The position numbers were made by a program, and so were the translations under genes. The notes beneath the pieces were generated by a model, which searched no databases, had not been told where the DNA came from, and saw nothing but the letters and a program-made list of their open reading frames with translations. From contig NC_089855.1 in assembly GCF_036373705.1 (NCBI RefSeq), positions 32,886,719 through 32,950,718 on the forward strand: 64,000 bases of DNA, read 5' to 3'. Positions within the stretch are counted from its first letter, which is position 1. Each line of letters begins with the position of its first letter. Below are positions 12,769-24,576 of the stretch, one piece after another. Source of the stretch: Amia ocellicauda (taxonomy: Eukaryota; Chordata; Actinopteri; Amiiformes; Amiidae).

Positions 12769-15700
12769 CTATCAAACACAGAGAAATTCAGATCCAATTA
12801 TGTAAAATCGTTGTGTATTATTACACTGTAAACAGAGTTTTCCATCTTGACATTTTGAGCTCTCTACTAGTGTGTGTTGCTTCTACCAAAACATGGATGG
12901 TCTTGTTTTGATCAGTAGACTGTCTGGTTCCAGAATATGTCATATTTGTCAAGATTTTGTATTCCTGCTCAAACCAAGTATCCCCCCACCCCCCATTTCA
13001 GAATGTGGAGGGGGGGAGGTGCATAAATGCGAGGGGGGGGTATAAAAAACACATTATTCACATCAGAGAATGCTTCACATCGTTAGAAAGCTGAGAGTCT
13101 CAGCTTTCATGGGATACCAAACACTTGGTAAACAACACAACAGTGAAGAGTACACATGGGATTAAAGATACGCACATGGATTTGATGCCCTTTCAAGGGT
13201 ACCAGAGTACAATTGTTTATTTGTTCTATGCTTTAATTTCAGAGTACATTGAGACATTAAACTGCATACATTTCTATGAAAACTGGATACACTGAGGTAT
13301 TCTAAATCTTTTGACCAGTAGTATGTATACTTACATTTGATTCTTGCTTTAAACCAACACAAGTCTGAAGGGTCGTAAAGGCCCAGCTTTCTTAATCTGT
13401 ATTCATACTGACTGTCAAACCCCCACATATCCTCCATAATGAAAACAATCCACATAGGTGACAGGCAGGAATTGGGCATATTAGGCTAAAAATAGGTGGA
13501 TTTATGCATGTAGCCCAAAGAACGCCTTCAGGTATTTTATTACACTGTTTTCAGTCTTTCTATTATCTTCCTTTTCTTGTGTGTCCTTCTCTCAGATGGC
13601 AGACTTCTGTGCTCCCTGAGCCATAGAACGCTTGCAGAAGCATTTGACCAGTCTGCTGCCTCAGTCAAATATTTTGGTTCATAGGGGAGTGGGTTAGGAG
13701 GCTGTTTTTTGTTCCAGCCCACCTTGCAACTACTGAATATGTGCCTGATTAACTGGTTGTGTTTAATACTTCTCTCTAGACTCCAAAATGTGTTGTGGGT
13801 ACTGTATGAGTCAATACTGTATGAGTCAAAGCACATGGTATACTATCAAAGACAAGTAAACAAGCAGACAAAGACATGACCGAAAACCAGAAGACAATGT
13901 GTCCATAACCCAAAATAAACTGAGATGTAAACCAAGCACACCCCGGTTGGTAAAACTACTGTGTGCTGATGCAGTTCTGGCATCCTGTATTGCAGCTTAC
14001 CTAGTCTAAGGCCGATGCTGGATGTGAACTACCTGCCTTTGACAGACATGAGGATCGCACGGACTTTCTGCTACACCAATGGGGGGCAGGCCCTGTATCT
14101 GAGCTCCCCTACAGAGATACAGCGCATCACATACAGCCAAGAGATGTGTGACAACCTACAGGTCAGTCTGCAGTCCTCATTGCCTAACGTCAGTCTCCTT
14201 TCCCCAGAATCTGACTAAACCTACTGGTATGTTAGTGTGAATAATTGCATAAGTTAGAATGATACTGAGTCATGCCATAACAAGAGTCCAGTCAATTTGC
14301 AGGAAAGTAATGTTTAGTTCACTGACTTGCACTGTAATAACCTACACACCCTTTATATGTTTTATTTAGTGCCTATCTATTTTTAATTTATTTTTTAATG
14401 AAGTGGAGGTAAGAAATAGCATGTAAAAATACTATGGATTGATTCAACAAGAAAACTAAACTAAACATTCTCACATTCTCTACTTCATGTAGAAATATCC
14501 TTTTAATTTTAGCCGGTTGGTGTGATAATTCATTGTCATAATTAATAATACATAATAATAATGATGATGATGATGATGATGTCCTTTGAGTTCTAACAAT
14601 AGTCTTCAGTAGCATTAAAATATCCTGTACTGCCACCTGTAGGTGTAATCCGTGCAATTTACACTGTGGTATTTTTGCAATTTACAATGATGCTTTTGTG
14701 GTGGTGTTTTTCTTTCTACTACCATTTTTGTAGTTTTGGTTTGGTTTGTAACATTTGTAACACTCACATTTATCCCCTTTGGTCACTGTCACTGTGTTTA
14801 CACCACTTCCATCTAGAATAAAAGCTAATTATGTGTCTGAGGGGGTTATTTTGATGTAGTATTAGTTGCTTTACCCAAAGAGCTCTACAGGGGCTCCGTA
14901 TATCCATAACATTCCAGTAAACCATTATACATCTTGGTGTTGGCAAGTTTTCTGTCAAGACAGATCAACTGTATTGATTTCCCCTGTGCAGCTCTGTCTG
15001 GTTATGTGCTGCAATGTTTCTGCTATGTGTTTCTCTCTGTTACAGGACATGCTTGGGGAGCTGTTCACTCCAGTGGAAACCCCAGAGGCTCAGAACAGGG
15101 GCTTTCTGAAAGGCTTCTTTGGAGGAAACGCCCAGACATTCGACAGGGAAGAGCTGTGTAAGCTAATTCTCCTGTGGCTTTCTGAATAAGTTAGAAATGC
15201 AATTAGCAGACCCAGATTAGCACTAGTCTTGGGCTATCCAATGTTATATTAAGTAGGGTCAATTGTGAAACCAGCTGTAAAGCAGGAAATGTTATCATTT
15301 GTAGCTCTATGTTCCTATCCTCTGATGGTTTGAATGGCCAGAGGTAAAAGTGGAAGATTAATTAATTAAGCCACTGGAAGTAATACATGTTTGGAAACTT
15401 CTGGCAAATCCATGTTGTGGAGTGTGAGAGTAATTGGACATAATTTGTCCTTAACCAAGCTATAGGACCCCTTCCCTTGCAAGGTGAAGAGAGCCAACAG
15501 GCTGTACTTGTTCTGGAGGGAGGTATGAGAAGTAGCTGAGGCTGGGATTTCTGGGCTCGATTCCTTATCATCTTTCCTGAACATTTGTCTAATGTGCACA
15601 GTTCTGTTACATTCGTGGACTCCCCATAGTGACCAACATGTTTTGTTTTGTCGTTGGTTTGTTTTCTTTTGTTTCCTTCTGTTTTGCTTTGGCCTTGGCA

Positions 15701-16538
15701 GTTGGGGAGGCTGCTGCAGGGAAGGCTTCCCGGAGTCTGGCTCAGCACATCCCAGGCCCAGGGGGTATGGAGGGCATGAAGGCCGCTGCGGGTGGGGTGG
15801 TGGGAGACTTGGCACGGGCCCGCATTGCGCTGGAGGAGAGAGGACAGAAACTAGGCGACCTGGAGGATCGTACTGCAGCCATGATGGCCAACGCAGAGTC
15901 CTTCTCCAAGCACGCACACGAGGTAGAGTACACTACAGTGTTTTGGTTTTTTTTACACTTCAAAAACTACATCAGAATCTTGCTAATGCTGTTACAAGTA
16001 GCATGGACAGTTACCCATCTCGCTGTTGATGTCCTGATGCATTTTCAAATGTAATGGTTTGAAGTCCACCCCCATGGCTCAGCCATTTCTGAGTCTGTTC
16101 TCAAGGCCAATATCATCAGAGCCTCCCAGAGAAAGACTTTTCTGGGATGTCAGCAATGGTGGCTGTGGCCCTGAGACGCCAGTAGTCGCATAGCACAAGT
16201 GAGCACACAGCATGCAAGATAGGCCAACAGAATGCCAAGCAGTTAATTCCCATATCCTCTGTGGCCACACTGTTTCCCAGCGATCAAGGGATCAGGTTAG
16301 AAACCACACTGTTTCTAGATGCATGGACACACATAGTTATTTAGTTATGTTTCATCATCAAAATGATGTGTATATCAAGTTGGTAACAAATAATAATATT
16401 CAAGACTTAAACTTAGACATTTCAACAGATTCTATAGTTGAAAAGGTGGGAATTGTTACCAGTGACATGTCTATGTCTGCTTGTTTTTTTCCACAGTTGA
16501 TGCTTAAATACAAGGACAAGAAGTGGTATCAGTTATAA
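978..16538 (+). CDS. stxbp5l: Tomosyn (syntaxin-binding protein 5-like), 3' seven coding exons, partial
   Basis: Tomosyns bind syntaxin and SNAP-25 through a C-terminal R-SNARE-like helix and inhibit SNARE complex assembly in exocytosis. Coding exons are 978-1151, 9641-9880, 11343-11703, 13996-14161, 15046-15157, 15702-15922 and 16497-16538. All are bounded by AG and GT and all phases join, giving about 437 C-terminal residues; the family is near 1,150-1,190 residues, so the N-terminal WD40 region lies upstream. Diagnostic blocks include RRGPGRPPFRKAQSAACMEI, ICSEKQAKVFSLPSQTCLYV, PLTDMRIARTF, FTPVETPEAQNRGFLKG and the terminal LMLKYKDKKWYQL. The variable linker wording fits STXBP5L better than STXBP5 from memory, so the paralogue call is less sure than the family. 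No stops or frameshifts are seen. It is convergent with gatd3. Confidence 0.93.
2304..2626. mobile_element. Palindromic MITE (inverted-repeat element)
   Basis: Two inverted arms of about 90 bp face each other. The left arm contains caaccctggtcctggagga and ttccagccgagctctcaatt; the right arm contains aattgagagctcggctggaa and accaagaccagggttgag. An AT-rich spacer separates them and there is no coding capacity. A related single arm lies at 53660-53758, so this is a dispersed family. The superfamily is not determined. Confidence 0.75.
4064..5051. mobile_element. Non-autonomous hAT-type element with GACTTG-rich ends
   Basis: The element begins cagagatgt and ends acaactctg, which are inverted-complementary with one mismatch. 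It is flanked on both sides by the identical 8-bp sequence ccagcctc (4056-4063 and 5052-5059). An 8-bp duplication is the hAT signature. Both subterminal regions are packed with gacttg/cttgac hexamers (4074-4210 and 4908-5040), resembling arrays of transposase-binding sites. No transposase is encoded. Confidence 0.85.
9641..9880 (+). CDS. stxbp5l: stxbp5l exon: Ser-rich stretch and beta-propeller segment
   Basis: Acceptor cccgtag ends at 9640 and donor gtaaga begins at 9881. It completes the Glu codon split from the previous exon and reads ENSFSRSRSSSVSSIDKE, then ALYFMESYARKND, LWVGTSLGVVLAISLNLP and a split SPSG. This is the propeller strand region following the tomosyn linker. Confidence 0.93.
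9881..11342 (+). other. stxbp5l intron
   Basis: AT-rich intron with the (TG)n run near its 5' end. No other element was recognised. Confidence 0.6.
9961..9991 (+). repeat. (TG)n microsatellite
   Basis: Uninterrupted TG dinucleotide run just downstream of a tomosyn exon. Confidence 0.95.
11343..11703 (+). CDS. stxbp5l: stxbp5l exon: C-terminal beta-propeller
   Basis: Acceptor tggaacag ends at 11342 and donor gtacttg begins at 11704. It reads GTVLMLKGSVLTFASLD, a charged loop (EHEKPRKRKLVNFSPS), then ICSEKQAKVFSLPSQTCLYV and CLACFCANGHIMTLS. Incoming and outgoing phases match the neighbouring exons. Confidence 0.94.
12212..13321. mobile_element. Tc1/mariner-type non-autonomous element
   Basis: The left end reads ctaccggtcaaaagctttaa. 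The right end, reverse-complemented, reads ctactggtcaaaagattta. Both are flanked by TA, the Tc1/mariner target. The interior has a (TA)n tract at 12712-12765 and a G-rich segment near 12990-13040, but no transposase. It lies in the stxbp5l intron 11704-13995. Confidence 0.75.
12712..12765. repeat. (TA)n microsatellite
   Basis: About 27 TA units inside the Tc1-type element. The Tyr/Ile-rich open frames over it are artefacts. Confidence 0.95.
13996..14161 (+). CDS. stxbp5l: stxbp5l exon: last propeller blade
   Basis: Acceptor tattgcag ends at 13995 and donor gtcagt begins at 14162. It encodes LPSLRPMLDVNYLPLTDMRI, then ARTFCYTNGGQALYLSSPTE and IQRITYSQEMCDNLQ, and ends on a codon boundary. Confidence 0.94.
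14562..14582. repeat. (TGA)n short tandem repeat
   Basis: Run of seven TGA/ATG trinucleotides in the stxbp5l intron 14162-15045, which otherwise shows no recognisable feature. Confidence 0.85.
15046..15157 (+). CDS. stxbp5l: stxbp5l exon: DMLGELFTPVETPE tail linker
   Basis: Acceptor gttacag ends at 15045 and donor gtaagc begins at 15158. It encodes DMLGELFTPVETPEAQNRGF followed by LKGFFGGNAQTFDREEL and one base of the next codon. This is the highly conserved link between the propeller and the SNARE motif. Confidence 0.94.
15702..15922 (+). CDS. stxbp5l: stxbp5l exon: R-SNARE-like motif
   Basis: Acceptor cttggcag ends at 15701 and donor gtagag begins at 15923. It encodes GKASRSLAQHIPGPGGMEGM, then the VAMP-like heptad helix ARARIALEERGQKLGDLEDR and NAESFSKHAHE. 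The Arg of RGQKLG occupies the central zero-layer position expected of an R-SNARE. Confidence 0.95.
16497..16538 (+). CDS. stxbp5l: stxbp5l terminal exon
   Basis: Acceptor tttccacag ends at 16496. It encodes LMLKYKDKKWYQL followed by TAA at 16536-16538. As in other tomosyns, there is no transmembrane anchor after the SNARE helix. Confidence 0.95.
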   Translation: MMLKYKDKKWYQL

Positions 16539-16875
16539 TGTGCCAGGGGAGAAAACATGGCGTCTTTTCTTAGACAACGCCACCAGGGGGATGGACCGCA
16601 ATGAATGAAGACTGGCTGTGCGTTCATGTGTTTACCCCAGTGATAAAATCTTCAGGATTACACTTGTGGGGGAAATAAGATTGGAAAACTTGCAGGCAGA
16701 GTTGACAGGACTTGGACTTAGTGCTACCAAACCTGGGGTCTATTGGTAAAAGTGAAAGTTTTCCCTGTTTTTCCTTTCCATACTGGATTACTGTCCCTTT
16801 CTGTTATGGAATCCTAACCCTAGAAACATTTTGGTTCACAGAACAAGGTAATCCATTAGGATCAATGGATGAAGA

Positions 16876-16877
<2 letters not shown>

Positions 16878-16958
<81 letters not shown>

Positions 16959-16961
16959 CAG
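16878..16961. repeat. Compound (TA)n(CA)n(TA)n microsatellite
   Basis: TA run, CA run, then TA run in the likely 3' UTR. The transcript could form a long AU hairpin flanking the CA run. Confidence 0.93.
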
Positions 16962-17166
16962 GTGTGTGTGTACAGATTGGTATGCGGAATACTCTTAAGT
17001 TAAAAACAAAAACAGATTGCATGACACAATGAAAATAATCATAAAACTGCCATAATAATATGCAGCATGTTATTAATGAAAAAAAAAGGAAAACAATTTA
17101 AACAAATATTTCTTAGCGTTAGCCAATTATGAGAAAATACAATGTTTCTATTTTTTGAAATAGTAA

Positions 17167-17190
17167 AAAAAAAAAAAAAAAAAAAAAAAA
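17167..17190. repeat. Poly(A) tract
   Basis: Uninterrupted A run of about 24 bases. It could be a retroposition tail, but no insert was recognised upstream. Confidence 0.9.
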
Positions 17191-18904
17191 CATTAATCTG
17201 CTTTGCTAAAAGGCCAAAAGTTTCTAGGTCAGTTTGTCATTGTTTGTTTCTTTATTCCGCTATATCTTTGCTTCAGAAAAGATTCATCTCTGCAGATAAA
17301 GATTAATTATTTTAATTTCCCCTTTTAGTTTTTTCCAGCTCTAGTCGACTGAAGAATCTTTATCCCATTTGCAGGAATAGACAGAATACTGACAGACATA
17401 TGCCTAAAATCATAGTTAACAGCTAAATGTGCTTTTTACCAATGTGTGTTTTATTTGTCACTCACTTGCACTTATTTTGTGTTCTGTTTCCTTCGGGGGT
17501 GGCTGTGTGTTTATATTAAATGAATTGGGGTGCAGTTTCCCCTATAAAATAGACACAGTCAAAAAGAATAAATAATCTCACAAATACAAAAATGTAACTT
17601 TTATGTAACTAAGGTGGTGAGTGTAACATACTTCTCAATGCTGTCATTCTTTTTTTTTTCTTTCTTTTTTTCATGTGCCAGAACCTAGAAGGGTAAAACA
17701 CAGGTTAAAATACTGCCGATTTGCATATTTATTTATTTTTCATACATACATACATACATGTTGTATCATCATCACCCTAGAGGGGAGCAACAGTAATAGT
17801 TTAGCATACTGCTTCTCTGTTTGGTCAAGTTTCTGCTGCCTGTTTCCATTTGTCCTCGGTTAGGAAGTTATGATATTTCTCCATCTCAGTGTAGGTGGAA
17901 AATTGTTTTTCTCTTCCAAAGCAATGAACCTTAGCATAACCCTTTAAGGGAATCAATATATTGTTCAATGTTTTTGGTTGCTGCGTGTTTGCATTTCAAT
18001 ATGGGAGATGATCTCAGGTTCACTATGATGATCATTGTTGTTTGTTTTTTACAGTGGTTGATTGCAAGGACATTTTAACAAACTTTATCTGTGTTATCAA
18101 TCAGTGCTTGGATCCTGCGGTATGAATATCAGAGGATAAAGCTGAACCTTGTCAGCACCACTTTATTTATTCTCTGTATAAGTAGGCAGGCGTAATGTAC
18201 AGTTCTGATGTTTTGATGTGCAAGGGTGAGACTAAGAAGCAAAGTGGGTAACCCGATGTTTCAACATGACCACATAGCTATGTAAAGGGCAAGTAAGGTT
18301 GATGCTTCTTGGTCTGAAGATTCATGTATAAAAACTCCATCTTATCTGATGTTATATACAAATTATATATTTCATATATATATATATGAAATGTATAATA
18401 TGTTTATTTTATTTTCACTTCAATTTACTTTGGAATTCTTCCGTGATAACAGTAACCATTACCAGTAATTTCTAGTGATTAGCCTACAAGCTGTTGTATA
18501 TGGTTGTATATAGAATGTTCTATATATGTAATGTATATGTTGTACAAGTCTGTTAGTGCATAACGTCAAATCTTCCTATCCGGATGGGGTGTCTGTGGAC
18601 AAAGATCACATTAGAATTATTTATTCCTTAAAGAAATATATATAATACAAAAAAAATCTATCAATCTATCAAAAATCCTCGGTGGTTTAGATTATGTGAA
18701 ATAACAAGAGAGTGTTTCTTTTTTCAAGGTCTACCTTAGCTTTGGTGCCGTACTGAATGAGTCGTATAAAATAAAAATAAAATAAAAAAAAAAGCTATCA
18801 AAAATCTAATCTTTGACCTAAGATGCAACCTTTATGTTTGGTATATCGAAGTGAGCTTAAGTTTACACAAAATAATAACAACAATAATACAATAATACAA
18901 CAAC

Positions 18905-18924
18905 AACAACAATAATAATAATAA

Positions 18925-18984
<60 letters not shown>
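18905..18984. repeat. (AAT)n/(AAC)n microsatellite
   Basis: Short AAC units followed by a long AAT run. Confidence 0.93.
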
Positions 18985-20849
18985 CTTGCTTAGTAGTCTA
19001 CATTTATGTCTTTCTTTTTCAGTGGAATAGTTTCTGATTTTGCATGGTTTTCATTTTGTAGCAGGTATACTCATTATGTGTGTTTGTGGCTGTGTGTGTG
19101 TGTTGTCTGCAAACACAGAGGGACCTTAATTCATCTCCCTCTGAGGATGACCCAGGCCAAGTGTTTACATTTTTGTAAGAATCAATTGACGTGTTTTTTC
19201 TAATGCAATATCATATAGCGTTTGTAAAATGTATAGATTTTATTTTTGATAGTCAGCAAGCCATGCCTTTGTAGTCCTTTAAGAAAGAAAATTACTCTCT
19301 TCAGTGCTATAAACAAAGTTTTGAACTAATATTCAGGAGAAGGACAAAGCCCAAATCTCAAACACTTTCCGATCACCCATGCATAAGGATGAGGTAACAA
19401 GCACCATTTCCCAGCATTCACTGCTTTGCAACCCTCTTGCTCCCAATCACCATCTTTGCAGCAGCTTGACTTTTTCCAACTACTTGGGGGAGTCCCAATA
19501 TAGCCTCGTCCCTATGGCCAGCTCATCAGTCCCTCAGCCAAGTGGGTAAAGGCCATGTCAATGCTACTTCAAATGATCGCCTACTACCATTTACTAGGGG
19601 ATGTCCAAACTCCTGAATTCAGATTTGTGTTAAACATATCAGTGCTACTAGCTTTAATTATTGAAAATTAAACAGTGTTAACAGGGTGTTCTCTTGGTCT
19701 GGATAAAAAGCTAAAGATATAATTGTTTGTACCTGTTTCTTAATGGTACCTGGTATTCTGGCTCTAAGTCAATGAAACTGTGGATGACATTTCTGTTGTT
19801 TTTGTTGTTTAACCATGACCTATCTTTTCAAATGGCAGCAAGGTTTGTCTTGTTTAACTGGAATCCTACCACCTTCTGTTCTGATTGATATTCTAGTAGT
19901 GTATTAGAGGTTAAAGAAAACTAAAATATGTGCTAGAAACAAAGGCAAATGAAAAATAAACATTGGAAACAATTGATGTATATACATTTGTGGTTTGCTC
20001 ATTGTTTCATTTGCAAGTGTCAGTGTTCAACATGGGGACAGCATTCATTCTACTTTATTTGACGAGATGTAAACTTTTTTTTGTTCGTTTGTTGGGGAGA
20101 TTTTAGTAAAGGTCTTCTTTTCAACTATCGCAAAACAGTCTCTGATATACAGTAAAGCATTTCACATTTGACTATGTATATTTCATATTTGACTATGCAT
20201 TTCCAAGCTAATGTGTTACTATTATTCATTAGTACACCACCCAACCATACCACTATTGACCACTACTTTACATTGTGTCTATTTCTTTTACTGTGACTCC
20301 TCTTCTTTCAGTTTACTCAGATTAAGGTAGTTTATTGGTTTACAAAATCTTGTAAAGGTCTGTTATTTGGAAAATAGAAAGACAGGTGTGTTACAGAGTA
20401 AATCTATAAATCTGTTCTGCGCCATGCAGTGTGCAACCTTTGGCAGTAAACAGAGTTGCATGAAAACATTTTGTTGCTTCAGATTCCACTGTCTAAGAAA
20501 GAAAGCTTGTGTGATACCTGAAGAGGTGCTATGAGGAAAAACTGAAACCAATATGATTTAGCCATTAAAATTGAGGTGACACACTTAATTAAGGCAGGAT
20601 GAAGCCAATACATAGAAGATTATCATCCAGCCCTGTATAGAAAACAAGAAAAAAACATGTATAACTACCACCAACAATCCCCCCCATTAAAAAAAAGATT
20701 AGTAAAGAGTCAACAGCCAACTCCAGAACTTCAGTCTCCAGAACTTCGTCAAGACTAATTACACAGACACAGAATAACATAATTTATAAATACTCAATCG
20801 ATTAATGTGTATAGGTAGTAATTAGCAAATTACACAATTAAATAAGGTA

Positions 20850-21828
20850 AATAAGGCTGAAACTCAGTATATAAAGCATGCAGACATGGTCAAGACGTTT
20901 AGTTGTTGTTCAACCAAACATTAGAATGGGGAAGATGCGTGATCTAGCGACTTTGATTGTGGTATGATTGTTGGTGCCAAACTTCGTGGTTCCAGCACCT
21001 CAGAAACAGCTGACCTCCTGGGATTTTCACACACTACAGTCTCTAGAGTTTACAGAGAATGGTGCTCTTTACAACAGTGGTGTGCAGAAGGGCATCTCTG
21101 AATGCACAAGCCGTTGAACCTTGAAGCGGACCGGCTACAGCAGCAGAAGACCACGCTGAGTTCCACTCCTGTCAGCTACGAACAGGAAGAGGAGGCTACA
21201 GAGGGCATGTGATCACCAAAACTGGATTGAAGATTGAAAAATGTCACCTGGTCTGACAAATCTCCATTTCTGCTGCGACATGCAGATGGTAGGGTCAGAA
21301 TTTGGTATGAATCCATGGATCCATCCTGCCTGGTGTCAATGGTACAGTCTGCTGGTTGTATTGCAATGGTGTGGGGAATGTTTTCTTGGCACACATTAGG
21401 CCCCTTAATACCATCTGAGTATCATTTGAAGACCTCAGCATACCTAAGCATTGTTGCTGACCATGTGCATCCCTTTAAGGCCACAGTCTACCCATTTTCA
21501 AATGTGTCACAAAGCATGCATCACCAAGTTTGTTCCACAAACATGGCAGTGCCTACAGTTTACTCCAATGGCCAGCACAGTCCCCAGATCTCAATCCAAT
21601 AGAGCACCTTGTGGATGAGGTGGAATGGGAGGTTCGCAGCATGAATGGGTGGCAAAAAAATCTGCAGGAACTGCATGATACTATCGAGTCAGCATGGACC
21701 AAAATCCCTAAGGTATGTTTCCAGCACCTTGTTGAATCCATGCTGTGAATAATTCAGGCTGTTATGGAGGCAAAAGGGGGTCCTACGTGGTACTAGATAG
21801 GTGTACCTAATAAAGTGGCACCTGAGTG
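20850..21828 (+). mobile_element. Decayed Tc1-like transposon copy
   Basis: The right end, ggtgtacctaataaagtggc then acctgagtg, is a recognisable Tc1-type terminus followed by TA. The matching left terminus is missing, so the 5' limit is approximate. Transposase fragments in several frames include TWSDKSPFLLR, GMFSWHTLGPLIP, CSTNMAVPTVYSN and [19 protein letters not shown]. The catalytic Asp of the DES block is Lys here, and frameshifts make the copy inactive. Confidence 0.88.
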
Positions 21829-24576
21829 TATATACAAGGTATACACCAATGCCAATAAATAAATGAGTTAAAAGGAAAAAGCAGCCATGTTAATGCACTT
21901 TGTTTTGAATTAGTGAGTGACTCAGGTTTAAGTAGGACATAACTGACATAAATTCAATTCTCAACAGCTCCTGAAGCCAATTTTCCAAGTCTTTATGTAA
22001 GGGGCTCACTGTGTATGAGCTAATTATTTTGTCATCATCCCTTGGTTGAGAGTTCAAACTGCTGGTATCCAATATGAGAGTCCTGGTCCTGGAGTATCTC
22101 TGTGTGTTCTGATTCTGTTATTTCAATCATTATCTGACCAATCGCTAATCATTTGGGAGCTGGCAATCACACAAAAAAGGCCCAATTAATTAATTATTGA
22201 TTCATTAAATGTACGATAGGTAATTTAGGTGACCCAAACTGGGAATTCTGGTTGTGTGATAATGTGCTGCAGCTGAACACAGGGGAAAGGGAGGTAAAAA
22301 CTGTTAAAAGTGAGATTAGACCACTGTGAGGCAAGTAGAAAGGGTTCTAATTATTTTATACAAAAATGGAGAGGGGGAAATAGTTTTAAAAAATGCACAA
22401 TTATACTGGACAACTCTGTGCTTATAGACCACTCTCCTTTGCTCACAAAATGGTAATCTTTTCAATGCTTTTGTAACATTCAGCTTATAAACCCCACAAT
22501 TTACTGACAATTTAAATACATTTCTTATAATAGACAATAAATAAACATTTCATAGTCACGTTAATTTCTCAGATTTCTCCTTTGCCAACCATCCAGCAAT
22601 TGCATCCTTCCCCCATACAAACATATGCATTTCACAAGCCCAGGGTCTTTCTCTCCCTCTGCCTGAGGTTGCTCAGTTAACTGGTAGGCCTGATGTTTCT
22701 TTTTTATTTGTTTGTTTCAATCAGGATGATTACATCATTTTTTTGTTTGTCTTTTGTCAGATCTTGACAGGTCTCTGTCCGTTTGTCCTTCATGTCCTGT
22801 GAGGGTTTTGTTTGAAACAAATGAACACCTTTCAAGCTCTTAAGAAAGATAAACCAACAAAATTAACAATTTAATCATCCATCAGGATTTGAATGCTCAG
22901 AAGATAAGCAGGCTCACTCCCTCCAGGGGTGCCTCTATGAAGCAAGGAATACTCCCACTCAACCTACTGATCTCAATTCTAAGGAATATGCCCCGTGGCA
23001 GGTCTATGGGGGGGACAGCTACTTTAAGGTACATGTATTCTTTGGATGGGGATGTTGGGAGTTTATGAGAGCAGTGAATGGTAATGAAGTGTCTATCAGA
23101 TGTGTTCATGAAGTGACAGTGCATCCTTTCACATACGATCTCCTTCTGAAAAAAACAACATGAAAATACAAGATTATTCTAGGACCCGGGCTGAGAGAAA
23201 TGATTGTCATGCATCCCATTTACAACATATTGAAGGACGATGTATGCTGGTTCACTGTATGTACACTGGGCTTGCAGTAATGTATTGCAATTGCAGTCTG
23301 GTTAGCTTGCTTTTGTCTGATTAGATGTTTTGCAAAGAGAAAGAGTTGGGGTCACTCAGGTTTGTAGAAAGCATCCCTGCAAATAATCCAACATGGCATA
23401 GCATTGGCATTGACGGCCAGCAGAGGTCGCAATTACATTACACATTAATGCCGAGCAGATGTTTCTAACCCCTTTCTTGGATACAGGCTTCATAACAGAG
23501 TTTCAGCATCTGGATTTTCACTTCCAGCACTGCTGTTGTATACAGCAATATTTTACGTCAATATGAAAAAGAGTATCCAACAATACTAATCACTTACGGC
23601 TTCCCAGCATGTTGCACAAGTGGGGAGGTGTACCCCACTGTCACACTAGAGTATATAAAGGTGGATTTGTATTACTTTGGAATGTTCACTTATTTTTATG
23701 TTGTGAATGAATGTGGCATTTTCCTTATAATATATTTCAGGTTAGTTTCCTGCTGCCCAAACCCCACAACCACCATTTTCCATTCATCAAATTTGTTTTA
23801 TTGGTACCCTTATTTGAATAAAACTTTTGTAATATAGTAATATTTGTATTGTGCCTTTTACTATTCTCTGCTGTGATACTATTAGATCGGTCCCTGGGTT
23901 ACATAATCTGGTTAAAGATAAAGACACTAACTTAAAAGTGTGTGATTAAAAGCATCCATTCCCTTTGATCAGACAGTTTAGTAAAACTGGGCTCAACTGA
24001 GAAGCACATCACAATGCAGAGATTTGTTCCATTAATAATTGTCAAAGGCTATGGATAAAAGCCATTGAGATTATACCACAGGCACTGTGCTTTAGCTCTG
24101 CCACAAATGAACTGGGGATCTAAACAGGCATGGCACACTAAGGTTACAAGAAAAGGAGCATCACACAATTATCAGCTACAATCTTTGAGACTGGCTTGTT
24201 GTATCTCCTACCATCTCAAGGCATTGACCTATGACCCTGGACAAAAGCAAAGCAAAATATTCTTCGGCTATGCACCAGTGTCCAAATGGCAACATCCAGA
24301 AGATTTTCTTGATACATTTAGTGAATACCGCTGCCACAATCTTTGTTCAAAGACTCGTTTTAGTATACCATAGAGTAGGGGTCTCCCACATTGGCCCCAA
24401 TCCTGCAGGTTGTATAGGTCACTCTCAAAATCCTCAATTCAGTAGGTAGGTCTCCTGCTCCTCAGCTATTCAGCCATAATTTCCATAATTTCAGACCAAA
24501 GTTCCTTTTATTGAACTTGTGTAATTAACCAATAACCACCACATATTCTTATCCTGTAGAAAACGGTGGTTTAGAG
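21829..24576. other. Intergenic DNA between stxbp5l and gatd3
   Basis: AT-rich; only short open frames without recognisable similarity. Near 22080-22100 and 24370-24430 there are short pieces resembling degenerate ends of the inverted-repeat family seen at 2304. No gene is supported. Confidence 0.5.

Larger units (their letters stand above)
16539..20849 (+). other. stxbp5l 3' UTR and downstream intergenic DNA
   Basis: Follows the tomosyn stop codon. It contains a TA/CA/TA compound microsatellite, a poly(A) tract at 17167-17190 and an (AAT)n tract. AATAAA hexamers occur at 17567-17572 and 19955-19960, but which, if any, ends the transcript cannot be judged from sequence. No gene was found. 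Confidence 0.5.

Noticed and set aside
12564..12911. Tyr/Ile-rich open frames on both strands
   Set aside because: Translation of a (TA)n microsatellite inside a transposon.
15366..15917. 183-residue minus-strand open frame, Pro-rich
   Set aside because: Antisense to the well-supported tomosyn SNARE exon, whose codon pattern creates the open frame. No independent similarity.
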